This document shows, piece by piece, positions 46,801-54,187 of a DNA stretch of 64,000 nt (positions within the stretch are counted from its first letter, which is position 1; every line of letters starts with the position of its first letter). Below the pieces are notes generated by a model. It ran no database searches. It was not told the DNA's origin and was given only the letters and a program-made list of their open reading frames with translations. The stretch lies in NCBI GenBank assembly GCA_049472395.1, contig JBLIRR010000033.1, positions 1 to 64,000 on the forward strand. The letters run 5' to 3'. Position numbers and translations under genes: made by a program. This DNA is from JBLIRR01 sp049472395 (GTDB lineage: Bacteria; SZUA-182; DTGQ01; JBLIRR01).

Positions 46801-47490
46801 GCAGCCCACAAAGAGATAATCCCCTCGCAGGGCCATATCATTTATCACACCAGGGACTAAGCAGGCCCCGACAATCACCGGCGCACCCTTGTTACTGATA
46901 TCAATGACCTGCACACCATTATCCGTGGTAGCCACAAAGGCATAATCCTCCATGATGACCACATCACGTGAAAAACCAGGGATAGGATAGCTTCCGACAA
47001 GGAGCGGAGCACTCTTATTAGTGGTATCTATAATCTGAAAACCATTATCACCAGAAGCCACATAGACATATTCTTCATAAACCTTTAAATTTTCCACAGT
47101 GCCGGGGGGATCATAGGTGGAGATAAAATATGGCTTTTGGGGATCATCGATATTGATAATATCAATCCCCCTCTTTCCTTTGTCTACATAAGCATAAAGA
47201 GAATTATCAGCATTTTGTGGGCTTATTTCTATGTTATAACAGGTGCCCAGAGGAAGGAATGAGACAATAGAACCCGTGTTTGTATTTATTGTCACCATTC
47301 CGAGAGACGTCGCGCAGAAGGCGTAATACTCTCCTGTTTTTTTGCTCTGGCTTATTCGCAAGCCATGAAAATAACCGTAATCGGCAGTAAGATGTCCCAC
47401 CAGTGCTAGGTTGATATTACTTTGTGCGGCACTTTTAGTGACGCTGAAACAAATAAAGAAGAATATAAGCATGAAGATATATCGTTTCAT
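37858..47490 (-). CDS. giant secreted LVIVD-repeat protein with three caspase-like domains
   Basis: A 3210-residue protein with a signal peptide (MLIFFFICFSVTKSAAQ) and an AGGAG site before its ATG. Residues about 30-1525 hold about 33 LVIVD repeats (for example GVQIIDISDKTAPI), each about 40-45 residues, enough for several beta-propellers. Three caspase/legumain-like (C13-type) domains follow. The first (about 1527-1720) keeps His1630 but has Gly1671 for Cys; the second (about 1905-2100) has His1995 in VDHG and Cys2036 in DACYSGSF; the third (about 2250-2450) has Phe2314 and Pro2362. Two related pre-peptidase C-terminal-like domains start near 2583 and 2809 (YEPDNDP), and a choice-of-anchor-U-like domain (about 3030-3200) is last. 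It ends the minus-strand surface locus. Targets are unknown. Confidence 0.88.
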   Translation of the reverse strand: MKRYIFMLIFFFICFSVTKSAAQSNINLALVGHLTADYGYFHGLRISQSKKTGEYYAFCATSLGMVTINTNTGSIVSFLPLGTCYNIEISPQNADNSLYAYVDKGKRGIDIINIDDPQKPYFISTYDPPGTVENLKVYEEYVYVASGDNGFQIIDTTNKSAPLLVGSYPIPGFSRDVVIMEDYAFVATTDNGVQVIDISNKGAPVIVGACLVPGVINDMALRGDYLFVGCSISSSDSSVFIIDVSNKSEPQIVGSTHLLGTIWNILISGDYIFVSHHISTNSWVQVMAVDSENIPVIVGSCIIPGEIRDSTIGHDSLFLANDEGALYTVDMSIKNGPLTIGGIYALGDTRNIQDARAINIEGNDAYVADGENGLRIVDMSSNTRPIVIGGCYIPGHAHDVVIHGDYAYVAMEETGVQIVDIHNKTALSIVSVYYTPGASHGLDIIEEKVFIADGENGVVILDISDPSFPLYKGGIDTKGFARKVVVSGNYAYVADGENGVVIIDISDPAVPAFVGECDTSGDAYGVAVVEDFIFVADGDAGMHIIDAHKKYEPVIIGSCHTFHTAMTVSVTGQHACVADGSGGVQIIDISDKTAPITTGNCGTSGYAYDITIRGEYAYVADGYGGLKVVDITTTSGPLIVGHINTGDEATDIKIVGEYAYVCDYWDGLKIINIKSQGGPVIVGSYDTLNYAGTPGYANEVEVMGEYAYLACCYGGLQIIDITNKSKPIKVGSCAIPEWAHTVSVEGNYAFVKDGEGNLQVIDVSNKSAPIIVNTLAYGINTDIAIDGSYAYIAYLHKDLEIIDISNKNECVKVGSCDIPEGAYEVSIEGSYAFVKDGKGDLQIIDVSNKSVPVIIGTCDTLSGCVAEITINGTYAYISACWSGLEIVDISNKTHPLLIGSCDIPENAFGVAVDGNLAYVAASEEGIQIIDITNKSGPVVVGESSSAPYPEQITVQGNFAYITADMDGMIVMDISNKSAPVIVGNCPVPGGANKVSVHETHAFVTNENTLHIIDISTKSMLMIEGSFSIPEGPYDIALDDNYAYVLDKANNFQVIDIGDVGDLRLVGSCSILRDSVDGQLGVAVEGEYAYIAAYEEGVQVIDISDKSAPVIVGNCKTDLRATDIALSGDYAIVTYYNKGFFITNIRDKRNPEIVGIYNNPVWSNIVYGMAIEGDYVYLAAQEGGMKIIDISNKSRPLEVGNCYIPKGAYGIDISGDYALVLDGRGNMQIIDVKDHKGPMRDKIYSSLEGALGVVTDGNYAYVASDNSGLQVIDIKNQNGLTLVGSCVIPGSAFDVALDKDYVYVADGYSMQIIDISDKMTPVIVGQCPIPNWTEDIVIQGDYAYMTDMDSLHIIDISTKTRPVEIGVCETPGYATGIAVIEDYAYVADEDYLQVIDISNRSEPDIIGSCETFDWAENITIAGDYAYVVGGDSVQVVDISNRIEPEIVGYLDSFVWPLAVIVKGDYAYIVDAESLHVVDISDKSDPIIVASYETYGDAYDIALSGKYAIVADEFNGVLKIKIDDGLSPQGGLILVAGGDRDYEGPYWKATQALANTIFHSFTTQGFEVHNIYYLNPVYTQDTDFDGVANGLAVDDPTPTKEGDFEGLHYALCEWAVEENITTGPLYISLIGHGAEDRFQIIPNEVITAHELREWIDEFQEATDRQVVVMIEAGASGTFINDLIGEAITVITSTDDGASYIKPFIDQDETIPHDTPFYASFTKAFMDAYVLDHDTEATDLYEINSSLRDSFLSARASIEQWALQGLPFHDQAPQMLLPESRFISLHFSEEGNTPVQEEPLLLEQPTPYTFTLIGEDPNCVSLPLIHHDIAFSLSAPGILDDTVTEENKIIPHMDTYIDPYDIIWYTIFPKKNGIVTLTGYSEQNDTLCISAQLSIKVSIDDPAYAVDMEKKAIIVAGYKGTGDYLWESTNEIGNHVYQILHAMGYEKEEICYYNPYLLQDLDAKEGYDISGYPHLSLLDSQRIIPHPLKELLLFFVDHGTASAFFLNPRETLEVNTLVHFITEVADKVEGKIILVFDACYSGSFLMEIENAGLSDALAEKLIIISSTGPDQTAYFLNRGMVSFSRAFFDEWFLTHSILNAFDFAQHSLPLKGQNPRISNLCSIESWDAHKQYFADQSRPVIDEGAAYRSNGTLHVTARVYSLTGVKEAWVMIESLFTPLPSLYGEAITKAPEFYLVPSDPLNPYGGEYNLSVPDPCPNETGYILNIYALDNSKISKIASHKIALSDQTESTTQVLMITSDSHMFSHKEQEKFDNQIIRTRRILESKGLSENIRQIRHLHEISDITVTEESTFFIHMFGSVALDESGMPFFCLDSNERFSPFEFYATLRDVFQDSEGRLLILMDTPYAERFLSAGFDSDSWPEKWTAIASTDQGYLFSPLVSELNSPTTLYPCFSTFFFSGLLSGATAAQAYRGAENAVSLVRQKPAVFLPEAIESYHVLNRHLGYFLGESAIIGEDYTLFTECVAHFEAPEHYHLSFTSHPDAEISTAWAVVTSPQYPSQKSMIVDFDIQEGVSVDSQVLFEEEVSSGEKYYRASFMVEGYRKGEPDTTLTAFKEVPIAYSAPGIGHDMYEPDNDPEFVFSDTCHLLCVNAPPTRHTFYCMENSECDDRDWVYFYGHKGCIYEIYAQDLSVYDYFIRLSLYDQSIFNDPTNGFCIQGNNFLSFQCPEDGYYFLEAALASSYPQGGGEYILSIYNLEAQDITDILIHLIDPSKNGIEDLKVVCTRTKRELIELGNGFYHIAQIEMDSSPLILDVFLKNTYLATLSLTQLTPYSLNETEFLLDPSPKNYSAPQEDIYEPDNDPSFILFDTHHMIIINASPTRHTLYCEDDTGHDDHDWIFFYGFKDSLYEIYAEESPENNLYISLSLYDLTRNADPVTGFCLQGNNRLLFTCPCDGFYLLEARASSGSVQGEREYTLSINNPQAHDIADILLHLVDPDNKGVEGLKVIFCDSEKELMELGNGFYHSAQIDITSVPLHLEVYMKDSYLETIQIDTLNACSLNETRYALKFATLDSDGDFLFNGTEGEGDWDHDGEKDFEDQDTACFSPMFCLDIVEQGEEAFYEVRAVKEDSPEFPRELSSRALIPFDVVNFIIKGCEEGGSITIEIAYLTGLSSYPVFYVYDSPDDWEEISFNRREDIIRITLEDGGVGDSDGEPNGSINTFFMVTYPKSLGKDSEESGCFIENLVNSAHNMSKL

Positions 47491-47658
47491 TTTAGACTCC
47501 TATTCCCCTGTGTTTACATTGCAGCTTCCTTTATAGTGCAATGCATAAAAAAATGAGAAAATATTAAAAAACATTAAAATATAATTAAGGATGGAAAATT
47601 ATTTTAGCATAATTGATATAATAGGGCAAATATTTTAGCACTTATGGTAAGCCATTAT

Positions 47659-49824
47659 TCATCTTGTGATAACCGCATAATTCATTACAATTTCGTTTAC
47701 ATTTATAATGTCAAGTTTTTCCGCAAGCGCGGCACGGGAGAATTGTTCATGCACTTCCTTTACTTTTGCCTCATTGATAATGGTGCATTCCCCATTGTTT
47801 CCGAATTTTTCATACATAATGAGTTTCATTCCCCTTTTTAATCCATCATTTTTACAGATACTTGTTTTAATCTCCTCCTCAGTAAGAGTAATGGTTCTGC
47901 CTTCACAAAGCGGAAAGTGCTCTTTGAATCGAGCTGCAAGCACATGTGCGTTTTCCAGAATATGTTCCCATTTATTTTCCCTCCATATTGGATACAAAGG
48001 ATCTATGGGGTCTATTTTCTCGAACACATCCTTTGTGGCTAAGATTTCGCCTGTTTCAAGATCTACCAGATCCGTCGAAAGATGAAAGGAATCCTCTGTG
48101 GTGCGAACAGTCCCGAGTAAAATAACGTCAATCCATATATTCGATTCCTCTGGAAGCCCTAAATAAGGATGCCGTAAATAGTGATGAAGCTTTTTCTCTT
48201 GGATGATAAGCGGTAAATTCTCTACCTCTATCACATTGAAACGTTTTTGTGTTTGAAATGCCTTAATAAGTTTATAGGTTAATTTCTTGTGTCTTTGTTC
48301 TATATCTTCTTCATTTTCTTGAAGATCCTGAAGAATATACGGAATGGTTATTCTCCAGCGCTCGTTCAGTTGATCAATATGCCGTTCCTTTCTCATTACC
48401 CTTATACTCTTTTCGCTCATTCGCCCGTATTCATCCTCAACTTTTACAGTTATTCTATTTTCACCTATCTTGGTAAGTTTGATCAGTCGTGGGAATATAA
48501 TGCTTCCTTTTTTTTCACCCTTTAAATATTTTCTTATAATGGAAGAAAAGACACTCTCCCATTGCACGCCCCGGAAGGTAAGAACGGGTTCATCGTTTAT
48601 ATAGACACCTCTAATGTGAGAATCAGCGCGAATCCGTATTTGCGGAGATATTTCTTTTTCAAACGTCTCTTCTTGGCAGTGCGTAATGGTAATCCGAACA
48701 TTCTCTCGATATATTTGATCTTCAACGTCAATATCACGAGCAACGAAAAAAGGGTGCATCGCGTAGTGTATCCTCTCCCTCTCAGGGCAATATGTCTCTT
48801 CTTTCTCCCCATTCATTATGAGCGTGCCGGTGGTGGAATTATTGAAAGAGTCTCGCGCAACATAGTGTAAGGTGATTTTTTCGAGTTCACCCGGAGAAAG
48901 AGGGTAGCGGAAATAATACACTTTATTGTGCGCATCGATAGAAGGGTCTTGAGGGAGCTCAACCGGCGTAAGCACGATTTGTGTTTCATTGAGAGAAAAA
49001 TAATCAACATCCGAAGGATCATAGAGTATTGCCTCAAGAACATGGGAGAGGCCTTGAGAAAAATATATCATGGGTCCTTCCTGATCCCGCATGATAGTAA
49101 TCTTTTTTTGCTGCTGCTTTCCTAAAAGATCATACGCAATAATCTTGACATTATTTATGCCTGGCTTTAACTCTATTGTGCGCTCAAAGATTTGAAATAA
49201 AGGCATACTCACCCCCATAAGGGATAAGGGCTCCTCATTGTTGACATATAGAGTAATCCCGGCCACAAAGGTATCATCGAGGGCAATTCCGTTAAGGGTT
49301 ATGGTTGATTGATTGGTGATTGATACATAGCGTGTAAGATAAAGGCGAGGAGATTCTCTATCTTCCCCTGAAGATATGAGCACCTCTTTTCTTATTCTAT
49401 TAATATAATAAATAGTCTTTGCAGAGGGGAAGTGTGTATATGAGATTAGGAGGTATCGTAAGGCATTTTCAAAATCATGGAGATAGTAGTAGACTATTCC
49501 CAATTCCCTGTTCGGAAAATAGTCCGGTAATGTATGCTCGCCATACGTAATAACAGCCCACCGCGTATCTTCGGAGCGCACCTCAAGCGCACGCATAAAT
49601 TCATCCCTTGCATATTCCCAACATTCCCCGCTCATGCACCCGACACCCCTCACATAGCAACTGTACCAGTTTTCCGAAAAGAGCCATTCATCAGTTTTGC
49701 AATAGGTTTGGCAGGGTGGCTCAAAAGTCCGGATTGCACAGCCGCAGAGGCTAAGCACCACTCCTATACACAATAGGAGGCTTCGAGAAATCTTTTTTTG
49801 GGGAAATATGCTGAAAGCATGCAT
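47659..49824 (-). CDS. lipoprotein with CsgG-like C-terminal domain
   Basis: The ATG at 49824 (MHAFSIFPQKK) with AGAGGG upstream gives 721 residues and a clear lipoprotein signal, SLLLCIGVVLSLCGC, lipid on Cys29. An upstream in-frame ATG would bury this signal. The N-terminal part has a TPR-like region (YARDEFMRALEVRSEDTRWAV...LGIVYYYLHDFENALRYLL). The middle has Ig-like beta segments. The C-terminal third (about 490-670) resembles CsgG/FlgT-type domains (KAFQTQKRFNVIEVENL, DVILLGTVRTTEDSFHLSTDLVDLETGEILATKDVFE). It starts just beyond the PorV-like gene, and a related CsgG-like segment occurs in the CHAT protein. It may form an outer-membrane assembly with these partners. I cannot name a family. 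Confidence 0.78.
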   Translation of the reverse strand: MHAFSIFPQKKISRSLLLCIGVVLSLCGCAIRTFEPPCQTYCKTDEWLFSENWYSCYVRGVGCMSGECWEYARDEFMRALEVRSEDTRWAVITYGEHTLPDYFPNRELGIVYYYLHDFENALRYLLISYTHFPSAKTIYYINRIRKEVLISSGEDRESPRLYLTRYVSITNQSTITLNGIALDDTFVAGITLYVNNEEPLSLMGVSMPLFQIFERTIELKPGINNVKIIAYDLLGKQQQKKITIMRDQEGPMIYFSQGLSHVLEAILYDPSDVDYFSLNETQIVLTPVELPQDPSIDAHNKVYYFRYPLSPGELEKITLHYVARDSFNNSTTGTLIMNGEKEETYCPERERIHYAMHPFFVARDIDVEDQIYRENVRITITHCQEETFEKEISPQIRIRADSHIRGVYINDEPVLTFRGVQWESVFSSIIRKYLKGEKKGSIIFPRLIKLTKIGENRITVKVEDEYGRMSEKSIRVMRKERHIDQLNERWRITIPYILQDLQENEEDIEQRHKKLTYKLIKAFQTQKRFNVIEVENLPLIIQEKKLHHYLRHPYLGLPEESNIWIDVILLGTVRTTEDSFHLSTDLVDLETGEILATKDVFEKIDPIDPLYPIWRENKWEHILENAHVLAARFKEHFPLCEGRTITLTEEEIKTSICKNDGLKRGMKLIMYEKFGNNGECTIINEAKVKEVHEQFSRAALAEKLDIINVNEIVMNYAVITR

Positions 49825-49834
49825 GAAGGACCCT

Positions 49835-51259
49835 CTAAAAATAATAAATAAAGGAGCTATAGATATAATGCTGGGTAATCGTGCTTGCAATATCATGGCC
49901 CATGAGTGATTCTATGTTTTTTTTCTCTCCCGAACGCAGTTGATACATACTGTCAAAGGAAAAGCTATTCCTGTAAGTAATTCCTATCCCCATGCTCATC
50001 CCGTAAAAATCATCAGGGTCCCCCGAGGCAGGTTCGGGATCATAGAAAAGTCCGGCGCGCAGGTTTATCAGTATTCTTTTTGGATGATACATATAACGGT
50101 ACTGTCCTCCCAGGCGCAGTTGGGTGGTTGGCTGTATGTGCGCCTCCTTTTTATCCAGCCTGTTGATAGGGCTTATCTGCCTTCCTGAGCCGTAGGTGAG
50201 CACATACTGATCCCAGCGCGTATGATGAATATCAATGGCCATTATATAGGAATCTGAAAAAACAAGGGAGCACCCAAGTCCATAGGAAAGAGGCATTCTA
50301 AGAGAAAGCTTTTGCGATGGGGGTAACCACTCAAAATAGTCTACCTGCGAGGGATTATTAGGATCTGTTCTATACCATATCTGCTCATATTCATGGAGAA
50401 TCTCCGCTTTAAAGGGAGTCTTGACTACCCCACCTATACGAAATTGTCTCTGCTTTCCCGCGAAAGGAAAGGTATCGGATTTATAGAGAAAGCCACAGTG
50501 GAGATTGAAACCCGAGAACCTATAGTTTTCATATATTTCGGAAGAGGTCATATAGCTTTCTTCACCTGCCTTTTCTACCCCGTGTGCTTTATTGATGTTT
50601 TCCCACCCATTATTAATGCCCGTATCCGGCCAGAAATTGGCAGCAACGCCAATAAATAGTGAAGGAGTAATTTGAAGCGCATAGGCAGGTGAAATAGTTG
50701 CAAGGGAGCCACCCTGGGTTTTGTGCGCTTCGTTTAAAATCGTGAAATCATCTCCTATCCTCGTGTATACATAATGAATATCCATGGAGAACTCATACAA
50801 ATGTTGATAATTTAAGGAAAATACCATATTTCTCCTCCATAGTACCATAGGAAGGACAAGGCTTAAGTAATTAAGGCGCCGGGCAGGGGCTGAGTCATCA
50901 TCAATGTCTCCTGCCTCAATGCCAGAGGTTTTAAAGCATGATTTCCCTGAAAACCATGACCATGCCATAGAGGCCTCGGGTCTTAAAACCTGGGGTAATC
51001 CTGCCGGATTCCATGAGGCAGCGGTTGCATCATCGGCAACACTGATAAATGATCCCCCCATTCCCATGGCCTTTGCCCCTGAGCCAACAGGATTTGGGGT
51101 AGCATTCATTTTCATATCCGGATACTCCGGATAAGCAGCGCTGCCCTCTCTGGGGGGAAAGGGTCTGCCCCCCATAACAAAGACAAAGAGAAAGGCTCCG
51201 CTTATAAAAACAATAATGGATACATGAAAAGATGCATACAATTTTATTGCTCTCCACAA
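49835..51259 (-). CDS. PorV/OmpP1-FadL-like outer-membrane barrel
   Basis: A 474-residue beta-barrel of the UPF0164/PorV/FadL type. It starts with TTG at 51259 followed by a hydrophobic segment (VSIIVFISGAFLFVFVMGG) that can serve as signal peptide. The diagnostic N-terminal motif GSGAKAMGMGGSFISVADDATAASWNPAGLP is present, followed by amphipathic strands to a terminal aromatic residue (SFIYYF). The ribosome site is poor. Relatives carry hydrophobic compounds or serve as shuttles for secreted proteins in type IX secretion, although no type IX sorting domain is evident in the giant protein. It lies between the CHAT gene and the lipoprotein gene. Confidence 0.85.
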   Translation of the reverse strand: MWRAIKLYASFHVSIIVFISGAFLFVFVMGGRPFPPREGSAAYPEYPDMKMNATPNPVGSGAKAMGMGGSFISVADDATAASWNPAGLPQVLRPEASMAWSWFSGKSCFKTSGIEAGDIDDDSAPARRLNYLSLVLPMVLWRRNMVFSLNYQHLYEFSMDIHYVYTRIGDDFTILNEAHKTQGGSLATISPAYALQITPSLFIGVAANFWPDTGINNGWENINKAHGVEKAGEESYMTSSEIYENYRFSGFNLHCGFLYKSDTFPFAGKQRQFRIGGVVKTPFKAEILHEYEQIWYRTDPNNPSQVDYFEWLPPSQKLSLRMPLSYGLGCSLVFSDSYIMAIDIHHTRWDQYVLTYGSGRQISPINRLDKKEAHIQPTTQLRLGGQYRYMYHPKRILINLRAGLFYDPEPASGDPDDFYGMSMGIGITYRNSFSFDSMYQLRSGEKKNIESLMGHDIASTITQHYIYSSFIYYF

Positions 51260-51371
51260 CTACATTCAGAATTCCTCATCCGCTTGAATTTGATTATGTG
51301 CTAAAGCCGCCATTTGAATATCTTTTCTCAAAACCTTCCTTACAATCATGGCTGGATTAAAAGTTCTGGCA

Positions 51372-53414
51372 TTATTCTGCCAATCTCACCGATAATCCCT
51401 CTGCTCCTTCCCCACCTTCAATTATTTCACATTCGCTACGTTCCGAATGTACACCATTCCCCCTTACTTTGATTTTCCCGATGATCTTTTCCCTGGGATT
51501 TATAATCTCAAATATATCCCCTGAGGCAACACCTACTTTTGATCCGATATTGATCGATATAATCCTGTCCTGTATCTCCACGATTCTCCCTTGCAAAGGA
51601 AAGTGACGAAAAATATCTTTTTTTATGCACGTATACATCTTGTGCGCCAGATCGTGCGAGGCGACTTTTTTTGTTATTCTAATATCATCCTCAATCTCTA
51701 AGATTACCCCTGTCTCTGCATGGACTAATTTATAACAGAGATATATATCCGATGATTCTTCATATCCCTCAACAAAGAGCATTATGCGCGCCTGCAGAAG
51801 CTTTCCGAAAAGTTTCCGGTCCTCTAAATTCAACGGCCAATCAGAAAGAATAAGTCCTACTTCTTTCAGGATCTTGTCCAATTCCTTCCTTTCCACTACT
51901 TTAATACGGCCCTCTTTTGTCAATAATTTAACAAGCCTCCTATTCAGGTTCTTCATTATATCTACTGCCCACGTGCTCAGCCTTTCCGAAGGATCAACAA
52001 TAGTAAAAAGAGCAAGTCCGAGCTCCTGTGAGCGCCATTCATCCTGACGCACCCTTTCGTTCTTTATGGGAAATGCTCGCTCTCTCCCCTCTTTAAGCTC
52101 CTCTCTTTGCCTTAATATTTCATAAATGCCCTTCCTCGCGCTCTCTATCTTCTCCCATGTTGATGGCGCTTCTATAACAAATGGCTCGTGTTTTCGGTGG
52201 CCTTTAAATCCAAGCCACAGTATGATGCTCATGCTAAAGAAAAGAAGGATAGCTGGGAGGGCCCACTTCCATTTCTTCCCATACCTTGAAGATGGCCGAG
52301 GATGAGGGCCTAAGGATCTGAATTTTGATTGCCGGCTCAGCAGATGGTAATCCGGCCTGCCATAGTATATATAATTAATCCAGGAGTAGCTTTTTGTGCT
52401 GAAGGTGTCCTTGAATAATTCTTTTGCCTTTTGTAAGGATTCGCCCGCGTTTCTTCCTTGCCGCAGGAGCTGATGGTAAAACTCCCCCGCTATGGGTGCC
52501 GCATATTCATCCGATACCTTGGTAAATGTCCCTATATAACATTCTGCACCAGCCCCGATGAAAGCCTCAACGATCTGTTCATTACTTCCTTTTGGAAGCT
52601 TCTTGACAGATCCTGATTGACATGCATTGCAGAACACAAGGCGTGGCATACGCATATTACCCTCACCCATTTTTTTTATATCTGTAATGCTTAATATGCC
52701 GTCGGAAAGGAGCCACCCGCTTTTATTCGAATCAATGGTATCATAGGTCACATGACCAGCATAATGTATAATATCATAGTCCGGAAGGTTCTTTTTCATA
52801 AAATCATGGTTTACCATGTCGCAGGAATAAAACTCCACCTCGACAGCTTTTTCCCTATGAAATTCTTTAAGAATCAAGGCCCCCTCATGATACGCCATTT
52901 TAAGGTCACTCGTCGGGTCAACGGCTATAAGCATTTTCAATTGCGCCGGCTCACGGCCGCCATCATGTTGTGCACAAGTCTCTTTTCTCCTAGTTCTTAT
53001 CTTCCTGCCGATAATGAATTTCTCAGATAAAAATTTCCGGCCGTCAAAGAGCAGTTCCCAGGGAATATATAATAATTGTTCATCTATGATAAATTCCAGC
53101 ATTGTATATGAGCTGTTTTGAAGCGATTGCTTTATTGCCGGGCTAAATATATCCGAATAAAGCGCCCGGCAGGCCTTCTGAAGGTGTCTGAAATAATCAT
53201 TATCAGGCTTATCAAGCGTATTGAGCAGTGTTACATAATGATTAATTTCCTGTATGAGCCCGTTGACCTTCTCCATCGCAATCTCATTTTCCTCGTACCG
53301 CAGCATTGAGGTATGTGAAGGAGAGTGTGATAAAATGAGGCGAATTTTCGCCTCATCAATCCAGAGCACTTCAAGTATATGTTTCCCCTCTTGAAACAGG
53401 GTGTCATCGCTCAT
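51372..53414 (-). CDS. membrane-anchored CHAT-domain protease with CsgG/FlgT-like periplasmic domain
   Basis: A 680-residue protein in three parts. Residues about 100-360 form a CHAT domain, a caspase-like peptidase fold, with catalytic His221 (HYAGH) and Cys265 (CNACQSGS). A basic patch (RPSSRYGKKWKW) precedes one membrane helix (about 384-402), so CHAT should face the cytoplasm. Residues about 440-680 should be periplasmic and resemble CsgG-like (MKNLNRRLVKLLTKEGRIKVVERKELDKILKE) and FlgT C-terminal folds (GRIVEIQDRIISINIGSKVGVASGDIFEI). Its first 11 bp overlap the anti-sigma gene, so they are coupled. A plausible role is signal-triggered cleavage of a cytosolic partner, possibly that anti-sigma factor; this is inference. 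Confidence 0.88.
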   Translation of the reverse strand: MSDDTLFQEGKHILEVLWIDEAKIRLILSHSPSHTSMLRYEENEIAMEKVNGLIQEINHYVTLLNTLDKPDNDYFRHLQKACRALYSDIFSPAIKQSLQNSSYTMLEFIIDEQLLYIPWELLFDGRKFLSEKFIIGRKIRTRRKETCAQHDGGREPAQLKMLIAVDPTSDLKMAYHEGALILKEFHREKAVEVEFYSCDMVNHDFMKKNLPDYDIIHYAGHVTYDTIDSNKSGWLLSDGILSITDIKKMGEGNMRMPRLVFCNACQSGSVKKLPKGSNEQIVEAFIGAGAECYIGTFTKVSDEYAAPIAGEFYHQLLRQGRNAGESLQKAKELFKDTFSTKSYSWINYIYYGRPDYHLLSRQSKFRSLGPHPRPSSRYGKKWKWALPAILLFFSMSIILWLGFKGHRKHEPFVIEAPSTWEKIESARKGIYEILRQREELKEGRERAFPIKNERVRQDEWRSQELGLALFTIVDPSERLSTWAVDIMKNLNRRLVKLLTKEGRIKVVERKELDKILKEVGLILSDWPLNLEDRKLFGKLLQARIMLFVEGYEESSDIYLCYKLVHAETGVILEIEDDIRITKKVASHDLAHKMYTCIKKDIFRHFPLQGRIVEIQDRIISINIGSKVGVASGDIFEIINPREKIIGKIKVRGNGVHSERSECEIIEGGEGAEGLSVRLAE

Positions 53415-54159
53415 GTTTCTTCGATATAATAGAAATATCTATCATTTCTATATGCCTTTCCCCTTCGAGGAACTGCACTTCATAGTCACCCTCTTCTATT
53501 CGATGAAAAAATGCCTCGCCTTTGTCGTCAAGAGGCAGTGAGGAATACATTCGACCGTATTTAGAGAGCCTCGCCCATAGATTGAGGCGCCTCTTCCTCG
53601 GAATATCATGAAATGAGATTTTAAGAGTTAAATAATCCTGGTTCCCTGAGCTGTTGATCTCTATTAGAATTTTTCCTCTCTTTGCCTTAATCATGGTCCT
53701 ATAAGGGAATGGCGTATACTCGCCCTCCTTCAATTCCTGCATACGGGTTACCTGAAATTCAGGCCTCTCTGACATTATCACCTCCCCGAACTTCAGCGCG
53801 TGATGGGCTATTGTATTGTGGAGCCGATCCCAGAGAAGGATTAGCTTTGTCCTCCTGTGGTGCGCTTTACTCCCTTTCTTCAATAGTTCTCTCGCTTTTA
53901 TATGAAAATCTTCCGGCACGCTCACACGCGAGGTTTCAGATTCCTCAATCTTCCGGATAATCCCCAGTGTCTCCCAACATTCTTCGCAGGAGATAAAATG
54001 CTGTTCAAGCTGCGATGTCTCCTTCTCACTCAATTCTTTATGAATATAACGCCAAAGGGTGTTCTCAGGAGGACACTCACCGCGTGGAGGAATAATCTCA
54101 GATCGAGCGTGTTTATAAAATTTATTCAACATATCGTCTAATGGGTCTTTCTTGTCCAT
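53404..54159 (-). CDS. zinc-finger anti-sigma factor, soluble
   Basis: A 251-residue protein with a zinc-binding anti-sigma motif: Cys29 and H54-x3-C58-x2-C61 (QHFISCEECW). A helical linker follows and then a beta-rich C-terminal domain (about 135-245) ending in a segment that resembles a small beta-sandwich (GEAFFHRIEEGDYEVQFLEG). No membrane helix is present, unlike most ECF anti-sigma factors. AGGAAGG precedes the ATG. It sits between the sigma factor (28 bp) and the CHAT gene (11-bp overlap), which suggests that it holds the sigma factor and that the membrane-bound CHAT protein relieves it. Confidence 0.82.
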   Translation of the reverse strand: MDKKDPLDDMLNKFYKHARSEIIPPRGECPPENTLWRYIHKELSEKETSQLEQHFISCEECWETLGIIRKIEESETSRVSVPEDFHIKARELLKKGSKAHHRRTKLILLWDRLHNTIAHHALKFGEVIMSERPEFQVTRMQELKEGEYTPFPYRTMIKAKRGKILIEINSSGNQDYLTLKISFHDIPRKRRLNLWARLSKYGRMYSSLPLDDKGEAFFHRIEEGDYEVQFLEGERHIEMIDISIISKKHER

Positions 54160-54187
54160 TGAGTATCTTACCTTCCTATAGTAAATT

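Noticed and set aside
42920..47400. LVIVD region as WD40, NHL or Kelch propeller repeats
   Set aside because: No GH...WD, NHL or Kelch double-glycine signature; the IIDIS-NKS-P pattern is the LVIVD type.
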